A DNA stretch of 64,000 bases. It comes from Millisia brevis NBRC 105863 (GTDB taxonomy: Bacteria; Actinomycetota; Actinomycetes; Mycobacteriales; Mycobacteriaceae). The notes under the pieces were generated by a model that made no database searches, was not told the DNA's origin, and saw only the letters and a list, made by a program, of their open reading frames with translations. The stretch covers positions 1 to 64,000 of the forward strand of contig NZ_BCRN01000006.1 of the NCBI RefSeq assembly GCF_001552615.1. The letters are read 5' to 3'. Position numbers and translations under genes: made by a program. Positions 8,801 through 20,244 of this stretch are shown piece by piece. Position 1 is the first letter of the stretch; each line of letters opens with the position of its first letter.

Positions 8801-9201
8801 TCTACGACGCGCTGGTCGAGAAGCAGACCACGCTGCCGACCTTCTACACCGACTTCCCACTGGAGACCTCGCCGCTGACCCGGCGGCATCGCACCGACCC
8901 GGCGCTCTCCGAACGCTGGGACCTGGTGGCCTTCGGCGCCGAGATCGGTACCGCCTACAGCGAATTGATCGACCCGGTCGACCAACGTGAGCGCCTGGTC
9001 GAGCAATCTCTCAAGGCAGCGGCCGGCGACCCGGAGGCGATGGAGGTCGACGAGGCCTTCCTGACCGCCCTCGAATACGCGATGGCCCCGACCGGCGGCC
9101 TCGGCATCGGCGTCGATCGACTGGTGATGATGCTGACCGGCGCGACGATCCGCAATACGTTGGCGTTCCCCTTCGTGAAGCCGGCCGAATCGGAGGGCTG
9201 A
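5878..9201 (+). CDS. lysX: LysX, bifunctional lysylphosphatidylglycerol synthetase/lysyl-tRNA synthetase
   Basis: A fusion enzyme of 1107 residues that charges tRNA with lysine and moves the lysyl group onto phosphatidylglycerol, lowering the negative charge of the membrane (known for M. tuberculosis LysX, needed against cationic peptides). Order: about seven membrane helices (residues 15-230), a DUF2156 MprF-type lysyltransferase domain (about 240-560), an OB-fold tRNA-binding domain (about 660-740) and a class II synthetase core. Motif 2 is visible as FELNRNFRNEGADATHNPEF near 850-870 and motif 3 as GGLGIGVDRLVMML near 1075. Length is close to mycobacterial LysX (about 1170). The start is set by a TAGGGT box 8 bases upstream. 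The downstream HAD gene begins 70 bases later. A separate housekeeping lysS is expected elsewhere. Confidence 0.95.
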   Translation: MSSGDRIEPAPGDIGLPRLAARAVGLGAWWSLLSIPLHQTRLHEWVDDIFAVIAVPVGASVFTALLLFLFAGALRRRLRVAWLVAVIVASASVAAYAVAILAALAVPDLRDGPDPISDGDLVTGGITLIGSCFVLVILLRNRAAFPARTRQGSLVAALGLLVVGVFGAVATTFLLSLVGGGTLHGPGERAWWAVRRTIGISLPFGSDGGHAGGAPVGFIGGVLAALALLAAIAIYLRSARSSELLGPDDELRVRALIAATGDQDSLSYFATRRDKSVAFAPDGAAAVTYRVVGQVVLASGDPLGPPAAWPGAIDAWLRRAHQHAWQPAVLAASESGAKAYVAAGLRARPLGDEAILDVEDFTLEGRAMRPVKRAVTRVRDAGYTITIRRHADMSADEIATLGRLADAWRGDEPDRGFSMALGRIGDRADGRCVAVIATDADGHPRALQSFVPWGTRGLSLDLMRRAPDAVNGVNEAIVAALVEVAPDLGVRRISLNFAVFRSVFFEAEQVGAGPLVLAAEKILGVANRFWQLDSLYRANAKYLPRWEPRFVCYDSTSALPRVGIAAGIAEGFLPGRSPRVTRGGEDPVDDPNGGPARPFADLVLEQDTALLTPARPIRRLTEQQQVRHDKLAVLTAAGMDPYPVAVPRSGSIGAAVVSPVGTPVCVVGRVRAVRDLGGVVFAVLEEQGSEIQALLSADTTPESLMSLWRRAVDLGDRVSVTGTIGHSRRGELSVLVTTWCMASKCLRPIPDQRVGFTDPEVRVRQRHLDLIVNRDSMEMLLARSRAIAAIRRYFASEGYVEVETPMLQAVHGGATARPFRTHINAYDADLYLRIAPELFLKRLCVGGMDRVFELNRNFRNEGADATHNPEFTSVEAYAAYGDYVSMRILTRALILEVATAVNGEPVVVHTHSDGSTERIRLDDEWRVVTVHEAASQATGVTLTSASSIEEVRAAADRHGVRHTAAMTAGEIVLEIYDALVEKQTTLPTFYTDFPLETSPLTRRHRTDPALSERWDLVAFGAEIGTAYSELIDPVDQRERLVEQSLKAAAGDPEAMEVDEAFLTALEYAMAPTGGLGIGVDRLVMMLTGATIRNTLAFPFVKPAESEG

Positions 9202-9271
9202 TGCCCGTTTTCGGATATCGCGGGGGAGGTGTGGTCTCGTTCACGACGGGTCGACGGTCATACTTCGAGCC

Positions 9272-10009
9272 ATGACCTCTTCCCCTCGGGCGATGACGAG
9301 TGCGCCGGCCACCACCCCCGGCCCGGCGGCGGTGCTGTTCGACATGGACGGCACCCTGCTCGACTCGGAAAAACTCTGGGATATCGCCATGTACGAACTG
9401 TCCCTCCAACTGGGCCGCCCGCTGACCGACGAGGTGCGGCAGGCCACCCTGGGCAACTCCGCCCACGGTGCGCTCTCGAAGCTGTTCGCGCACACCGGAA
9501 CCGAGCCGACCCCCGCCGCCTTCGCCGAGGCGGAGAGCTGGGTGGTCGCCCGGGTCGCCGGCCTCTTCCGCGAGGATCTGCCGTGGTTGCCCGGCGCTCG
9601 GGACACCCTGGCACTGGTGGTCGACTCCGGCCTGCCGAGCGCCCTGGTGACCAACACCGTTCGCTCGCTGACCGAGATCGCCCTGGACACGATCGGGCGC
9701 AACTTCTTCACCGTCACCGTCTGCGGTGACGAGGTGGTCAACCCCAAGCCCGCGCCGGACCCCTATCTGCGCGCCGCCGCGCTCCTGGGCGTCGATCCGC
9801 GCGACTGCCTGGCCGTCGAGGATTCGCCGACCGGTGCGAGCGCCGCCGAGGCCGCCGGCTGCGCGGTACTGGTGGTTCCGTCCGCCGCCGAGGTCGAGGC
9901 GACCGCCGCCCGGACCTTCACCGAGAGCCTCGTGGGCATCAGCCTGGCGGACCTGCACGCCGCCCGCGGGGTCACCCGCCGAGAGGCACGCACGACCACC
10001 GGTTTCTGA
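9272..10009 (+). CDS. HAD-superfamily phosphatase (subfamily IA, phosphoglycolate-phosphatase-like)
   Basis: A 245-residue cytosolic hydrolase. Motif I is [14 protein letters not shown] near residues 21-34 (Asp nucleophile and acid/base Asp), motif II is the Thr of ALVTNTVRS, the motif III Lys is in [10 protein letters not shown], and motif IV is [13 protein letters not shown]. The helical cap between motifs I and II marks subfamily IA, whose members dephosphorylate phosphoglycolate, sugar phosphates or nucleotides; the substrate cannot be read from sequence. It lies just upstream of hisE and hisG on the same strand (14-base gap), so a histidinol-phosphate or house-cleaning role is conceivable but unproven. 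ATG 9272 is taken as the start; ATG 9293 (7 residues shorter) is equally possible, as neither has a clear ribosome site. Confidence 0.85.
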   Translation: MTSSPRAMTSAPATTPGPAAVLFDMDGTLLDSEKLWDIAMYELSLQLGRPLTDEVRQATLGNSAHGALSKLFAHTGTEPTPAAFAEAESWVVARVAGLFREDLPWLPGARDTLALVVDSGLPSALVTNTVRSLTEIALDTIGRNFFTVTVCGDEVVNPKPAPDPYLRAAALLGVDPRDCLAVEDSPTGASAAEAAGCAVLVVPSAAEVEATAARTFTESLVGISLADLHAARGVTRREARTTTGF

Positions 10010-10023
10010 TACCGCGACCGCGC

Positions 10024-10305
10024 ATGAAAGAATCGGACGCCGTGAAGACCTTCGACTCCCTGTTCACCGAGCTTCGGGAACGCGCCGCGTCGCGCCCCGA
10101 GGGTTCGGGCACCGTCGCAGCGCTCGACGCCGGCGTGCACGCACAGGGCAAGAAGATCCTCGAGGAGGCCGGTGAGGTCTGGCTGGCCGCCGAATACCAG
10201 TCCGACGACGCTCTCGCCGAAGAGATCTCCCAGTTGCTCTACTGGGTGCAGGTGGTGATGGTCGGCCGCGGCCTGACCTTGCAGGACGTATACCGACATC
10301 TGTGA
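10024..10305 (+). CDS. hisE: Phosphoribosyl-ATP pyrophosphatase HisE
   Basis: Second enzyme of histidine synthesis, hydrolysing phosphoribosyl-ATP to phosphoribosyl-AMP and pyrophosphate. The 93-residue all-alpha MazG-like protein has the metal-binding [15 protein letters not shown] helix and a second acidic helix with [17 protein letters not shown], and ends DVYRHL. The length from ATG 10024 equals that of mycobacterial HisE as I remember it, so I prefer this start to GTG 10042. It is followed by hisG 103 bases downstream, the standard hisE-hisG pair of Mycobacteriales. HisI and the rest of the pathway are not in the window. Confidence 0.95.
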   Translation: MKESDAVKTFDSLFTELRERAASRPEGSGTVAALDAGVHAQGKKILEEAGEVWLAAEYQSDDALAEEISQLLYWVQVVMVGRGLTLQDVYRHL

Positions 10306-10408
10306 ACGGGCCGACCGCGATCCGGCCGGCGATGGCGCAAGCCTGCCGTTGCCGATTCCGGACATCCGAAGACCGTTCCCACCTGTCACCCGAGAGGATC
10401 GCGAGCAC

Positions 10409-11260
10409 ATGCTGCGCGTAGCCATACCCAACAAGGGCGCTCTGTCCGAAACCGCCGTCGAGATGCTGGCCGAGGCGGGTTACCGCCGGCGCACCGACGC
10501 CAAGGAACTGACCGTCCTCGACACTGCCAATTCGGTGGAGTTCTTCTTCCTGCGCCCCAAGGACATCGCCGTCTACGTCGGTTCCGGTGAACTCGACCTC
10601 GGCATCACCGGCCGCGACCTGGCCCTCGATTCCGGCGCCCCGGTCTCCGAGCGTCTGGCGCTCGGCTTCGGCCGATCGAGCTTCCGCTATGCCGGCCCCG
10701 CCGGTCAGGGCTGGACGCTCGACGACCTGTCCGGAAAGCGCATCGCCACCGCCTACCCGCACCTGGTGCGCGACGATCTCGCCCGCCGCGGGATCGAGGC
10801 CAAGCAGGTCATCCGGCTCGACGGCGCCGTGGAGATCTCGATCCAGCTCGGCGTGGCCGACGCGATCGCCGATGTCGTCGGTTCCGGCCGCACCCTGCGG
10901 GCGCACAACCTCGAGGCCTTCGGTGAGGCGGTATGCCAGTCGGAGGCGGTGCTGATCGAGGCGACCGGCTCCGACGTCAACTGCGAACTGCGCGGCCAGC
11001 TCGCCGCGCGGCTCAACGGCGTCGTCGTCGCCCAGAAGTACCTGATGATCGACTACAACTGCCCCCGCTCGGCGCTCGACCGCGCCTTCGAGGTCACCCC
11101 GGGGATCGATTCGCCGACCGTCTCGTCGTTGGCGGACAATGAGTGGGTCGCCGTGCGGGTAATGGTTTTGCGGGCGGACTACAACTCGGTGATGGACACC
11201 CTCACCGCCCTGGGCGCCCGCTCGATCGTCGCCTTCGAGATTCGAGCCGGACGCTTCTGA
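10409..11260 (+). CDS. hisG: ATP phosphoribosyltransferase HisG (long form)
   Basis: First, feedback-inhibited step of histidine synthesis: ATP plus PRPP to phosphoribosyl-ATP. The 283-residue protein starts [13 protein letters not shown], has [16 protein letters not shown] in the catalytic periplasmic-binding-like fold and the PRPP-binding stretch [21 protein letters not shown]-terminal domain of about 75 residues ending [11 protein letters not shown] is the histidine-binding regulatory domain, so this is the hexameric long form that needs no HisZ. ATG 10409 has GAGAGG about 11 bases upstream. It ends 30 bases from the 3' end of the convergent thioesterase gene. Confidence 0.95.
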   Translation: MLRVAIPNKGALSETAVEMLAEAGYRRRTDAKELTVLDTANSVEFFFLRPKDIAVYVGSGELDLGITGRDLALDSGAPVSERLALGFGRSSFRYAGPAGQGWTLDDLSGKRIATAYPHLVRDDLARRGIEAKQVIRLDGAVEISIQLGVADAIADVVGSGRTLRAHNLEAFGEAVCQSEAVLIEATGSDVNCELRGQLAARLNGVVVAQKYLMIDYNCPRSALDRAFEVTPGIDSPTVSSLADNEWVAVRVMVLRADYNSVMDTLTALGARSIVAFEIRAGRF

Positions 11261-11289
11261 CCGTTTGGACCCGGTGCGGCCGGCGGCGC

Positions 11290-13228
<1,939 letters not shown>

Positions 13229-13292
13229 CTGAACCCACATCAGTCGGGATTGACCGGTAGCGTTGAGCAATCGGACCCGGAAGGAGTCGCTC

Positions 13293-15053
13293 ATGAGCCC
13301 CAACGACAATCCGGAAACGGCAGCCGCGCGAGCCGAACTCAACGCACTGCGTGCCGAGGCGGCCGCACTGCGTCGGCAGCTCGCGGAGTCGCCGGAACAG
13401 GTGGGCAACCTGCAGGCCCGCATCGACTCCTTGACCCTCCGCAATACGAAGCTGATGGAAACGCTCAAGGAAGCGCGCCGTCAACTGGTTGCGCTGCGTG
13501 AGGAAGTCGATCGCCTCGGCCAGCCGCCGAGTGGATACGGCGTGCTGATCTCGGTCTACCCCGACGAGACGGTCGACGTCTTCACCTCCGGTCGCAAGAT
13601 GCGCCTGGCCTGCTCGCCGAATATCGAGATCGAGTCGCTGCGACCGGGCCACACGGTCCGGCTCAACGAGGCGCTGACGATCGTCGAAGCCGGCACCTAC
13701 GAGCAGGTGGGCGAACTGTGCTCCCTGCGCGAGGTGCTCGACGATCGCCAGCGGGCCCTCGTCGTCGGCCACGCCGACGAGGAGCGGGTCGTCTGGCTCG
13801 CGCAGCCGCTGATCGAGATGGCCGGTGAGGGCACGCCCAACGAGGACGGCACGCTGCAGAAGCTGCGCCCGGGCGACTCCCTGCTGGTCGACACCAAGGC
13901 CGGTTACGCCTTCGAGCGGGTCCCCAAGGCCGAGGTCGAGGACCTCGTCCTCGAGGAGGTCCCCGATGTCGGCTACGAGGACATCGGTGGACTCGGCCGG
14001 CAGATCGAGCAGATCCGCGACGCGGTCGAGCTGCCCTTCCTGCACAAGGACCTCTTCCGCGAGTACGCGCTGCGCCCGCCCAAGGGTGTGCTGCTCTACG
14101 GGCCTCCCGGGTGCGGCAAGACGCTGATCGCCAAGGCGGTGGCCAACTCGTTGGCGCGCAAGATCGCCGAGGCCAGGGGACAGGATTCGCGCGAGGCGAA
14201 GTCGTTCTTCCTGAACATCAAGGGTCCGGAGCTGCTCAACAAGTTCGTCGGCGAGACCGAGCGGCATATCCGCCTGATCTTCCAGCGGGCCCGCGAGAAG
14301 GCGTCCGAGGGCACCCCGGTGATCGTCTTCTTCGACGAGATGGACTCGATCTTCCGCACCCGCGGTTCGGGCGTCTCCTCCGACGTCGAGACGACCGTCG
14401 TGCCGCAGCTGCTGGCCGAGATCGACGGTGTCGAGGGCCTCGAGAACGTCATCGTGATCGGCGCCTCCAACCGCGAGGACATGATCGACCCGGCGATCCT
14501 GCGGCCCGGCCGCCTGGACGTCAAGATCAAGATCGAGCGGCCCGACGCCGAGTCGGCGCAGGACATCTTCTCGAAGTACCTGGTCGACGAACTGCCGCTG
14601 CACGCCGACGACGTCGCCGAGTTCGGTGGGGATCGCGGACTGTGCCTGCGGGCGATGATCGACGGGGTCGTCGAGCGGATGTACGCGGAGAACGACGACA
14701 ACCGCTTCCTGGAGGTCACCTACGCCAACGGTGACAAGGAGGTCCTGTACTTCAAGGACTTCAACTCCGGCGCGATGATCCAGAACATCGTCGACCGGGC
14801 GAAGAAGTACGCGATCAAGTCGGTGCTCGACACCGGTGCCCCGGGTCTGCGGATCCAGCACCTGTACGACTCGATCGTCGACGAATTCGCCGAGAACGAG
14901 GACCTGCCCAATACGACCAACCCGGACGACTGGGCGCGCATCTCGGGTAAGAAGGGTGAGCGGATCGTCTACATCCGTACCCTGGTCACCGGTAAGAACG
15001 CCAGCGCTTCGCGGGCGATCGACACCGAGAGCAATACGGGTCAGTACCTCTAG
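13293..15053 (+). CDS. mpa: Proteasome-associated AAA ATPase Mpa/ARC
   Basis: Hexameric ring ATPase that captures Pup, unfolds pupylated proteins and feeds them into the 20S proteasome. In 586 residues I see an N-terminal coiled coil (about 1-65, Ala/Glu/Leu/Arg heptads) that binds Pup, two OB folds (about 75-220), Walker [10 protein letters not shown] near 270, Walker [13 protein letters not shown] near 345-355, sensor-1 ASNRED and the arginine-finger region [11 protein letters not shown]. The C-terminus GQYL supplies the penultimate Tyr that docks into proteasome alpha-ring pockets. ATG 13293 has AAGGAG 6 bases upstream. It is followed by dop, as in mycobacteria. Confidence 0.97.
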   Translation: MSPNDNPETAAARAELNALRAEAAALRRQLAESPEQVGNLQARIDSLTLRNTKLMETLKEARRQLVALREEVDRLGQPPSGYGVLISVYPDETVDVFTSGRKMRLACSPNIEIESLRPGHTVRLNEALTIVEAGTYEQVGELCSLREVLDDRQRALVVGHADEERVVWLAQPLIEMAGEGTPNEDGTLQKLRPGDSLLVDTKAGYAFERVPKAEVEDLVLEEVPDVGYEDIGGLGRQIEQIRDAVELPFLHKDLFREYALRPPKGVLLYGPPGCGKTLIAKAVANSLARKIAEARGQDSREAKSFFLNIKGPELLNKFVGETERHIRLIFQRAREKASEGTPVIVFFDEMDSIFRTRGSGVSSDVETTVVPQLLAEIDGVEGLENVIVIGASNREDMIDPAILRPGRLDVKIKIERPDAESAQDIFSKYLVDELPLHADDVAEFGGDRGLCLRAMIDGVVERMYAENDDNRFLEVTYANGDKEVLYFKDFNSGAMIQNIVDRAKKYAIKSVLDTGAPGLRIQHLYDSIVDEFAENEDLPNTTNPDDWARISGKKGERIVYIRTLVTGKNASASRAIDTESNTGQYL

Positions 15054-15166
15054 ACGGGGTACCCGCGGACACACCTGCCGGCGCCGTTCACCCCCGGGTG
15101 GGCGGCGTCGGTGTGTGCCCGGCAGATAGGGCCGACCGGGCGATCGGGCGGCTCCGGAGCGAGCGA

Positions 15167-15172
15167 TAGGGT
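15167..15172 (+). promoter_or_regulatory. -10 box TAGGGT, leaderless dop
   Basis: TAGGGT, then 7 bases, then ATG 15180, with no ribosome site. This suggests that dop has its own promoter and a leaderless transcript independent of mpa. Confidence 0.5.
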
Positions 15173-15179
15173 TGTCATC

Positions 15180-16679
15180 ATGCAGCGGATCATCGGCATC
15201 GAGGTCGAATACGGAATCTCCTCACCGAGCGACCCCACCGCCAATCCGATCCTGACCTCCACCCAGGCGGTGCTGGCCTACGCCGCGGCCGCCTCCGTAC
15301 CCCGCGCCAAGCGCACCCGTTGGGACTACGAGGTCGAGTCCCCGCTGCGCGATGCGCGCGGCTTCGACCTCGGTCGGTTCAGCGGGCCCGCCCCGGTGAT
15401 CGACGCCGACGAGGTCGGCGCGGCGAACATGATCCTGACCAACGGTGCGCGGCTCTACGTCGATCACGCGCACCCGGAGTACTCCGCACCGGAGGTGGCC
15501 GATCCGCTGTCGGCGGTCATCTGGGACAAGGCCGGCGAACGGGTGATGGAGGCCGCCGCGCGGCACGCCTCCTCGGTGCCCGGCGCCCCGCGCCTGCAGC
15601 TGTACAAGAACAACGTCGACGGCAAGGGCGCCTCCTACGGCACCCACGAGAACTACCTGACCTCCCGCGAGACGCCGTTCTCGCAGATCATCGTGGGTCT
15701 GACGCCGTTCTTCGTCACCCGGCAGGTCTTCTGCGGGTCCGGCCGGGTCGGCATCGGCCCCTCCGGTGACGAGCCCGGCTTCCAGCTCTCGCAGCGCGCC
15801 GACTACATCGAGGTCGAGGTCGGCCTGGAGACCACGCTCAAGCGCGGCATCATCAACACCCGCGACGAGCCGCACGCCGACGCGGACAAGTACCGGCGCC
15901 TGCACGTGATCCTGGGCGACGCGAACCTCGCCGAGATGGCCACCTACCTCAAGGTCGGTGCCAGCTGCCTGGTGCTCGACCTGATCGAGGGCGGGGTCGA
16001 CCTGTCGGACCTGCAGCTGGCCCGACCGGTCTCCGCGGTGCATGCGATCAGTCACGATCCGACGCTGCGCACGACGGTCGCCCTCGCGGACGGTCGTGAG
16101 ATGACGGCCCTGGCGATCCAGCGGGAGTACCACGAGCGGGCGGCCAAGTTCGTCGAGCAGCGGACCGACCCGGACCCGCAGGCGCTCGACGTGCTCGAGA
16201 AGTGGGCGCACGTCCTCGATCTGCTCGAGCGCGACCCGCTCGAATGCGCCGACCTGTTGGACTGGCCGGCGAAGCTGCGCCTGCTGGAGGGCTTCCGGGA
16301 TCGCGAGGGCCTGGCCTGGTCCGCCCCGCGCCTGCATCTGGTCGACCTGCAGTACTCGGACGTGCGGCTGGACAAGGGCCTCTACAACCGGCTCGTCGCG
16401 CGCGGTTCGATGCAGCGTCTGGTCGACGAGCAGCAGGTGCTCGACGCGATCGGCACGCCGCCGTTCGAGACCCGCGCCTACTTCCGCGGCGAATGTCTGC
16501 GTCGGTTCGGTCACGATATCGCCGCCGCGAGTTGGGACTCGGTGATCTTCGATCTCGGCGGGGAATCGCTGGTACGGATCCCCACCCTGGAGCCGTTGCG
16601 GGGGACCAAGGCGCACGTGGGTGCACTTCTGGACTCGGTCGATTCCGCCGCGGAATTGGTCGACGCGCTCACCACCTGA
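15180..16679 (+). CDS. dop: Pup deamidase/depupylase Dop
   Basis: Converts the C-terminal Gln of Pup to Glu so that PafA can use it, and also removes Pup from substrates. The 499-residue protein belongs to the carboxylate-amine/glutamine-synthetase-like fold shared with Paf[14 protein letters not shown] with the metal-binding Glu at the start, [34 protein letters not shown] and [20 protein letters not shown]. It diverges from PafA in the longer insertion around residues 40-75, the Dop-specific loop region. A TAGGGT box 7 bases upstream fixes ATG 15180. The substrate Pup (ending GGQ, needing deamidation) is encoded 159 bases downstream. Confidence 0.96.
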   Translation: MQRIIGIEVEYGISSPSDPTANPILTSTQAVLAYAAAASVPRAKRTRWDYEVESPLRDARGFDLGRFSGPAPVIDADEVGAANMILTNGARLYVDHAHPEYSAPEVADPLSAVIWDKAGERVMEAAARHASSVPGAPRLQLYKNNVDGKGASYGTHENYLTSRETPFSQIIVGLTPFFVTRQVFCGSGRVGIGPSGDEPGFQLSQRADYIEVEVGLETTLKRGIINTRDEPHADADKYRRLHVILGDANLAEMATYLKVGASCLVLDLIEGGVDLSDLQLARPVSAVHAISHDPTLRTTVALADGREMTALAIQREYHERAAKFVEQRTDPDPQALDVLEKWAHVLDLLERDPLECADLLDWPAKLRLLEGFRDREGLAWSAPRLHLVDLQYSDVRLDKGLYNRLVARGSMQRLVDEQQVLDAIGTPPFETRAYFRGECLRRFGHDIAAASWDSVIFDLGGESLVRIPTLEPLRGTKAHVGALLDSVDSAAELVDALTT

Positions 16680-16792
16680 CGACGTCGGCGGGTCCGGCGC
16701 CGGGACGCCGGGCCCGTCCCATCGGACGGCATTCGAGTGCGGAATGGGGAGTGTCCGGCCGCTCTTTCCTGCGGCGAGTCGGATGTCCTCGG

Positions 16793-16798
16793 TAGGGT
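16793..16798 (+). promoter_or_regulatory. Candidate -10 box TAGGGT of the pup-prcB-prcA operon
   Basis: TAGGGT at 16793-16798 in the 159-base gap after dop would start a transcript near 16805, leaving about 35 bases of leader with a GAAGGAG ribosome site before pup at 16839. No clear -35. Confidence 0.45.
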
Positions 16799-16838
16799 TA
16801 AGGTTCGACCATTCGCTCGCGATGAAGGAGTTTCGGCG

Positions 16839-17030
16839 ATGGCACAGGAACAGACCAAGCGGTCCGGCGGTGGCGACGACGACGATCCCGCAGTCGACGG
16901 TGCCGCGGGCCAGGAACGTCGGGAGAAGCTTGCCGACGACACCGACGACCTGCTCGACGAGATCGACGACGTGTTGGAAGAGAACGCCGAGGACTTCGTG
17001 CGGGCATACGTGCAGAAGGGTGGCCAGTGA
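16839..17030 (+). CDS. pup: Prokaryotic ubiquitin-like protein Pup
   Basis: A 63-residue, intrinsically disordered protein tag that is ligated through its C-terminus to lysines of proteins destined for the proteasome. It starts [16 protein letters not shown], has the helix-forming Mpa-binding segment [19 protein letters not shown] and ends YVQKGGQ. The terminal Gln means that Dop must deamidate it before PafA acts. GAAGGAG lies about 10 bases before ATG 16839. Its stop overlaps the prcB start by four bases (GTGA), so tag and protease are translationally coupled. Confidence 0.98.
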   Translation: MAQEQTKRSGGGDDDDPAVDGAAGQERREKLADDTDDLLDEIDDVLEENAEDFVRAYVQKGGQ

Positions 17031-17959
17031 TCGGAGACGGTCGTTTCGACAACACCACGAGTGGCCGGGCCGGGGGGATTCTTCCCCCGGCTTCGCCGTC
17101 CTCGTCGTTCACCGAGCATCTGCGGCAGTTCGCGCCCGAACTGCTGCCGACCGCTCGGGTCTTCGGTGATCGGTCCGCAGGAGCCGTCGGCGATCATCCG
17201 ATCGTCGAGCCCTCCGACGTCGCACCGCACGGCACGACGATCGTCGCCCTGACCTACGGCGACGGCGTCCTGCTGGCGGGGGACCGCCGCTCGACCCAGG
17301 GCAACCTGATCGCCACCCGCGATATCCGCAAGGTCTTCATCACCGACGACTACTCCGCGGCCGGTATCGCCGGCACCGCCGGTATCGCGATCGAGATGGT
17401 CCGCCTGTTCACCGTCGAGCTCGAGCATTACGAGAAGATCGAGGGCGTGCCCCTGACCTTCAAGGGCAAGGCCAACAAGCTCGCCTCGATGGTCCGGTCC
17501 AATCTCGGCGCCGCGCTGCAGGGCATGGTCGCGCTGCCGCTGTTCGTCGGCTACGACCTCGACGCCGCCGGGCCGGCCACCGCCGGGCGCATCGTCTCGT
17601 TCGACCCGGTCGGTGCGATCTCCGTCGAGAACGCCGGCTACCACGCGATCGGGTCCGGCTCGCTGTTCGCCCGCTCCTCGCTGAAGAAGACCTACTCGGT
17701 CGGCCTCGCGGAGGAGCGTGCGGTGCAGATCGCCGTGGAGGCGCTCTACGACGCCGCCGACGACGACACCGCCACCGGCGGGCCCGATCTGACCCGCGGT
17801 ATCTACCCGTTGGTGATCGCGATCGATTCCGAGGGTGCCCGCGAGATCGAGAACGACCGGATCGGGCGGATCGCGGCCGATCTGATCGCACACCGCACCC
17901 GGGTGGCCTCCGGAGTCGAGAATGGAGCCGGAGTCGAGAATGGAGCACAGCGCGCATGA
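17027..17959 (+). CDS. prcB: 20S proteasome beta subunit PrcB
   Basis: Catalytic subunit of the core proteasome. The 310-residue precursor has a 69-residue propeptide ending APHG, after which Thr70 of [21 protein letters not shown] becomes the N-terminal nucleophile on autoprocessing; Asp, Lys and GSGS elements of the Ntn-hydrolase site follow ([34 protein letters not shown]). The GTG at 17027 overlaps the pup stop. The extreme C-terminus has a recent-looking short duplication (GVENGA twice, 15-base repeat at about 17912-17944), in the variable tail outside the fold. Its own stop overlaps the prcA start (ATGA). Confidence 0.97.
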   Translation: MIGDGRFDNTTSGRAGGILPPASPSSSFTEHLRQFAPELLPTARVFGDRSAGAVGDHPIVEPSDVAPHGTTIVALTYGDGVLLAGDRRSTQGNLIATRDIRKVFITDDYSAAGIAGTAGIAIEMVRLFTVELEHYEKIEGVPLTFKGKANKLASMVRSNLGAALQGMVALPLFVGYDLDAAGPATAGRIVSFDPVGAISVENAGYHAIGSGSLFARSSLKKTYSVGLAEERAVQIAVEALYDAADDDTATGGPDLTRGIYPLVIAIDSEGAREIENDRIGRIAADLIAHRTRVASGVENGAGVENGAQRA

Positions 17960-18750
17960 CGATGCCGTATTACGCATCTCCCGAACAGTTGATGCGGGAT
18001 CGGTCCGAACTCGCCCGCAAGGGCATCGCGCGGGGCCGCAGCGTCGTGGTCCTCACCTATGCGGGTGGGGTGCTGTTTGTCGCGGAGAATCGGTCGAGCG
18101 CACTGCACAAGGTCAGTGAGCTCTACGACCGCATCGGCTTCGCCGGGGTCGGCAAGTACAACGAGTTCGAAAATTTGCGGGCGCGCGGCATCGTGCACGC
18201 GGATGTCAAGGGCTATACGTACGACCGTGCGGATGTGACCGGGCGGTCGCTGGCCAAGATCTACGCGCAGACCCTGGGCGCGATCTTCACCGAGCAGCTC
18301 AAGCCCTACGAGGTCGAGATATGCGTCGCCGAGGTCGGCCGGCCGGGTGAGCCGCCCGAGTCGCAGCTCTACCGCATCACGTTCGACGGTTCGATCGTCG
18401 ACGAGTCGGAGTTCATCGTGATGGGCGGTACCGCCGAGCCGATCGTGGAATCGCTCAAGCAGTCGTATCGGTCCGATCTCGATCTGACCTCCGCGGTCTC
18501 GATTGCTGTGACCGCCCTCGGTGCGGCGGCACCCGCCAACGGCATGACCGGGACCGACACGGCCCGAACCCTCGAGGTCAGTTCGCTCGAGGTCGCGGTT
18601 CTCGAGCAGTCCCGTCCGCGGCGCGCCTTCCGCCGCTTTCGCGGTGCTGCGCTCCAGGAATTGCTCGCCGCGGCGGCGGCCGTCGGTGCTGCCGCTCCGG
18701 CCGCCGAGGACACTGCCGAATCCGGGGAGACCACCACCCCGGACGCCTGA
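17956..18750 (+). CDS. prcA: 20S proteasome alpha subunit PrcA
   Basis: Forms the outer rings and gate of the proteasome and docks Mpa. The 264-residue protein opens [27 protein letters not shown], with the alpha-type H0 helix and gating N-terminus. The Ntn fold follows ([35 protein letters not shown]), without a catalytic Thr. A family-typical Ala/Glu/Thr-rich disordered C-terminal tail of about 60 residues ends the protein. ATG 17956 overlaps the prcB TGA; a second ATG two codons later is possible. In M. tuberculosis several genes, including PE/PPE members, separate prcA from pafA. Here pafA starts 71 bases downstream, so the locus is compact. Confidence 0.96.
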   Translation: MTMPYYASPEQLMRDRSELARKGIARGRSVVVLTYAGGVLFVAENRSSALHKVSELYDRIGFAGVGKYNEFENLRARGIVHADVKGYTYDRADVTGRSLAKIYAQTLGAIFTEQLKPYEVEICVAEVGRPGEPPESQLYRITFDGSIVDESEFIVMGGTAEPIVESLKQSYRSDLDLTSAVSIAVTALGAAAPANGMTGTDTARTLEVSSLEVAVLEQSRPRRAFRRFRGAALQELLAAAAAVGAAAPAAEDTAESGETTTPDA

Positions 18751-18809
18751 TTCCGGGCCGGCGGCGCCATGCGCGCCGTCGGTTCCGGGTGCGCCGTCCC
18801 CGGGCGCGG

Positions 18810-18815
18810 TACTGT
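18810..18815 (+). promoter_or_regulatory. -10 box TACTGT, leaderless pafA
   Basis: TACTGT then 6 bases then GTG 18822; no Shine-Dalgarno. It supports the GTG start and a promoter for pafA separate from pup-prcBA. Confidence 0.5.
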
Positions 18816-18821
18816 CGAATT

Positions 18822-20180
18822 GTGCAGCGAAGAATAATGGGGATAGAGACCGAGTACGGTGTGACCTGCACCTTTCACGGGCACCGTCGGCTCAGTCCCG
18901 ACGAGGTGGCGCGGTACTTGTTCCGGCGAGTGGTGTCCTGGGGCCGCAGCTCCAACGTATTCCTGCGCAACGGCGCCCGGCTCTACCTCGATGTGGGGTC
19001 GCACCCGGAGTACGCGACGGCGGAATGCGACAGCCTCGTTCAGCTGGTCACCCACGATCGGGCCGGTGAACGAGTCCTCGAAGAGCTGCTGATCGACGCC
19101 GAACAGCGTCTCGCCGAGGAGGGCATCGGCGGCGACATCTACCTGTTCAAGAACAACACCGATTCCGCGGGCAACTCCTACGGCTGCCACGAGAACTATC
19201 TGGTGGTTCGGGCCGGCGAGTTCTCCCGCATCTCGGACGTGCTACTGCCCTTCCTGGTGACCCGTCAGCTGATCTGCGGCGCCGGCAAGATCCTGCAGAC
19301 CCCGAAGGCGGCGACCTTCTGCCTGTCCCAGCGCGCCGAGCACATCTGGGAGGGCGTCTCGTCCGCCACGACGCGGTCGCGGCCGATCATCAACACCCGT
19401 GACGAGCCACACGCCGACGCCGAGAAGTACCGCCGGCTGCACGTGATCGTCGGCGACTCGAATATGTGCGAGGCGACCACGATGCTCAAGGTGGGCACCG
19501 CGTCGCTGGTCCTCGAGATGATCGAGGCCGGCGTGTCCTTCCGGGACTTCGCGCTCGACAATCCGATCCGGGCGATCCGCGAGGTCAGCCACGACGTCAC
19601 CGGCCGCCGGCCGGTGCGGTTGGCGGGCGGGCGTCAGGCCGGAGCGCTCGACATCCAGCGCGAGTATTACTCGCGCGCGGTCGAACATCTGCGCAACCGC
19701 GAGCCCAATGCCCAGCTCGAACAGGTCGTCGACCTGTGGGGTCGCACCCTGGACGCGGTCGAGGCGCAGGACTTCGCCAAGGTCGACACCGAGATCGACT
19801 GGGTGATCAAGCGCAAGCTCTTCCAGCGTTACCAGGATCGGCACGGCCTGGAACTGTCGGATGCGAAGATCTCCCAGCTCGATCTGGCGTACCACGACAT
19901 CAAGCGCGGCCGTGGCGTCTTCGACCTGCTGCAGCGCAAGGGTCTGGCCAAGCGGGTCACCGAGGACGACCAGATCGAGGAGGCTGTGCGGACACCTCCG
20001 CAGACCACCCGGGCGCGGCTGCGCGGCGAGTTCATCGCCGCCGCCCAGGCCGCCGGTCGCGACTTCACGGTCGACTGGGTACATCTCAAACTCAACGATC
20101 AGGCGCAGCGGACCGTCCTGTGCAAGGACCCGTTCCGCTCGATCGACGAGCGGGTCGAACGTTTGATCGCTTCGATGTAG
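18822..20180 (+). CDS. pafA: Pup-protein ligase PafA
   Basis: ATP-dependent ligase joining the deamidated C-terminal Glu of Pup to a substrate lysine through a gamma-glutamyl phosphate. The 452-residue protein starts [19 protein letters not shown] and keeps the active-site segments [38 protein letters not shown] and [20 protein letters not shown] shared with Dop. Its C-terminal domain includes [20 protein letters not shown]. Sequence conservation with mycobacterial PafA is very high along the whole length. GTG 18822 is preferred over an in-frame start 11 codons earlier because of the TACTGT box 6 bases upstream and because the family begins at that residue. Confidence 0.97.
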   Translation: MQRRIMGIETEYGVTCTFHGHRRLSPDEVARYLFRRVVSWGRSSNVFLRNGARLYLDVGSHPEYATAECDSLVQLVTHDRAGERVLEELLIDAEQRLAEEGIGGDIYLFKNNTDSAGNSYGCHENYLVVRAGEFSRISDVLLPFLVTRQLICGAGKILQTPKAATFCLSQRAEHIWEGVSSATTRSRPIINTRDEPHADAEKYRRLHVIVGDSNMCEATTMLKVGTASLVLEMIEAGVSFRDFALDNPIRAIREVSHDVTGRRPVRLAGGRQAGALDIQREYYSRAVEHLRNREPNAQLEQVVDLWGRTLDAVEAQDFAKVDTEIDWVIKRKLFQRYQDRHGLELSDAKISQLDLAYHDIKRGRGVFDLLQRKGLAKRVTEDDQIEEAVRTPPQTTRARLRGEFIAAAQAAGRDFTVDWVHLKLNDQAQRTVLCKDPFRSIDERVERLIASM

Positions 20181-20232
20181 GTCGGGCCCGGTCGGCGGCG
20201 TGCCGCGCGCGACGCGTCCGCCGACCGCCCGT

Positions 20233-20238
20233 TAGGCT
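20233..20238 (+). promoter_or_regulatory. -10 box TAGGCT, leaderless pafB
   Basis: TAGGCT then 6 bases then GTG 20245, no ribosome site. A separate promoter for pafBC fits its role as a transcription regulator rather than a pupylation enzyme. Confidence 0.45.
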
Positions 20239-20244
20239 TCCGCC

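Noticed and set aside
5479-9006. Very long open frame on the minus strand opposite lysX (over 1100 codons)
   Set aside because: It is the antisense shadow of lysX: Gly/Arg/Asp-rich composition, no domains, no ribosome site. GC-rich codon bias alone keeps this frame open.
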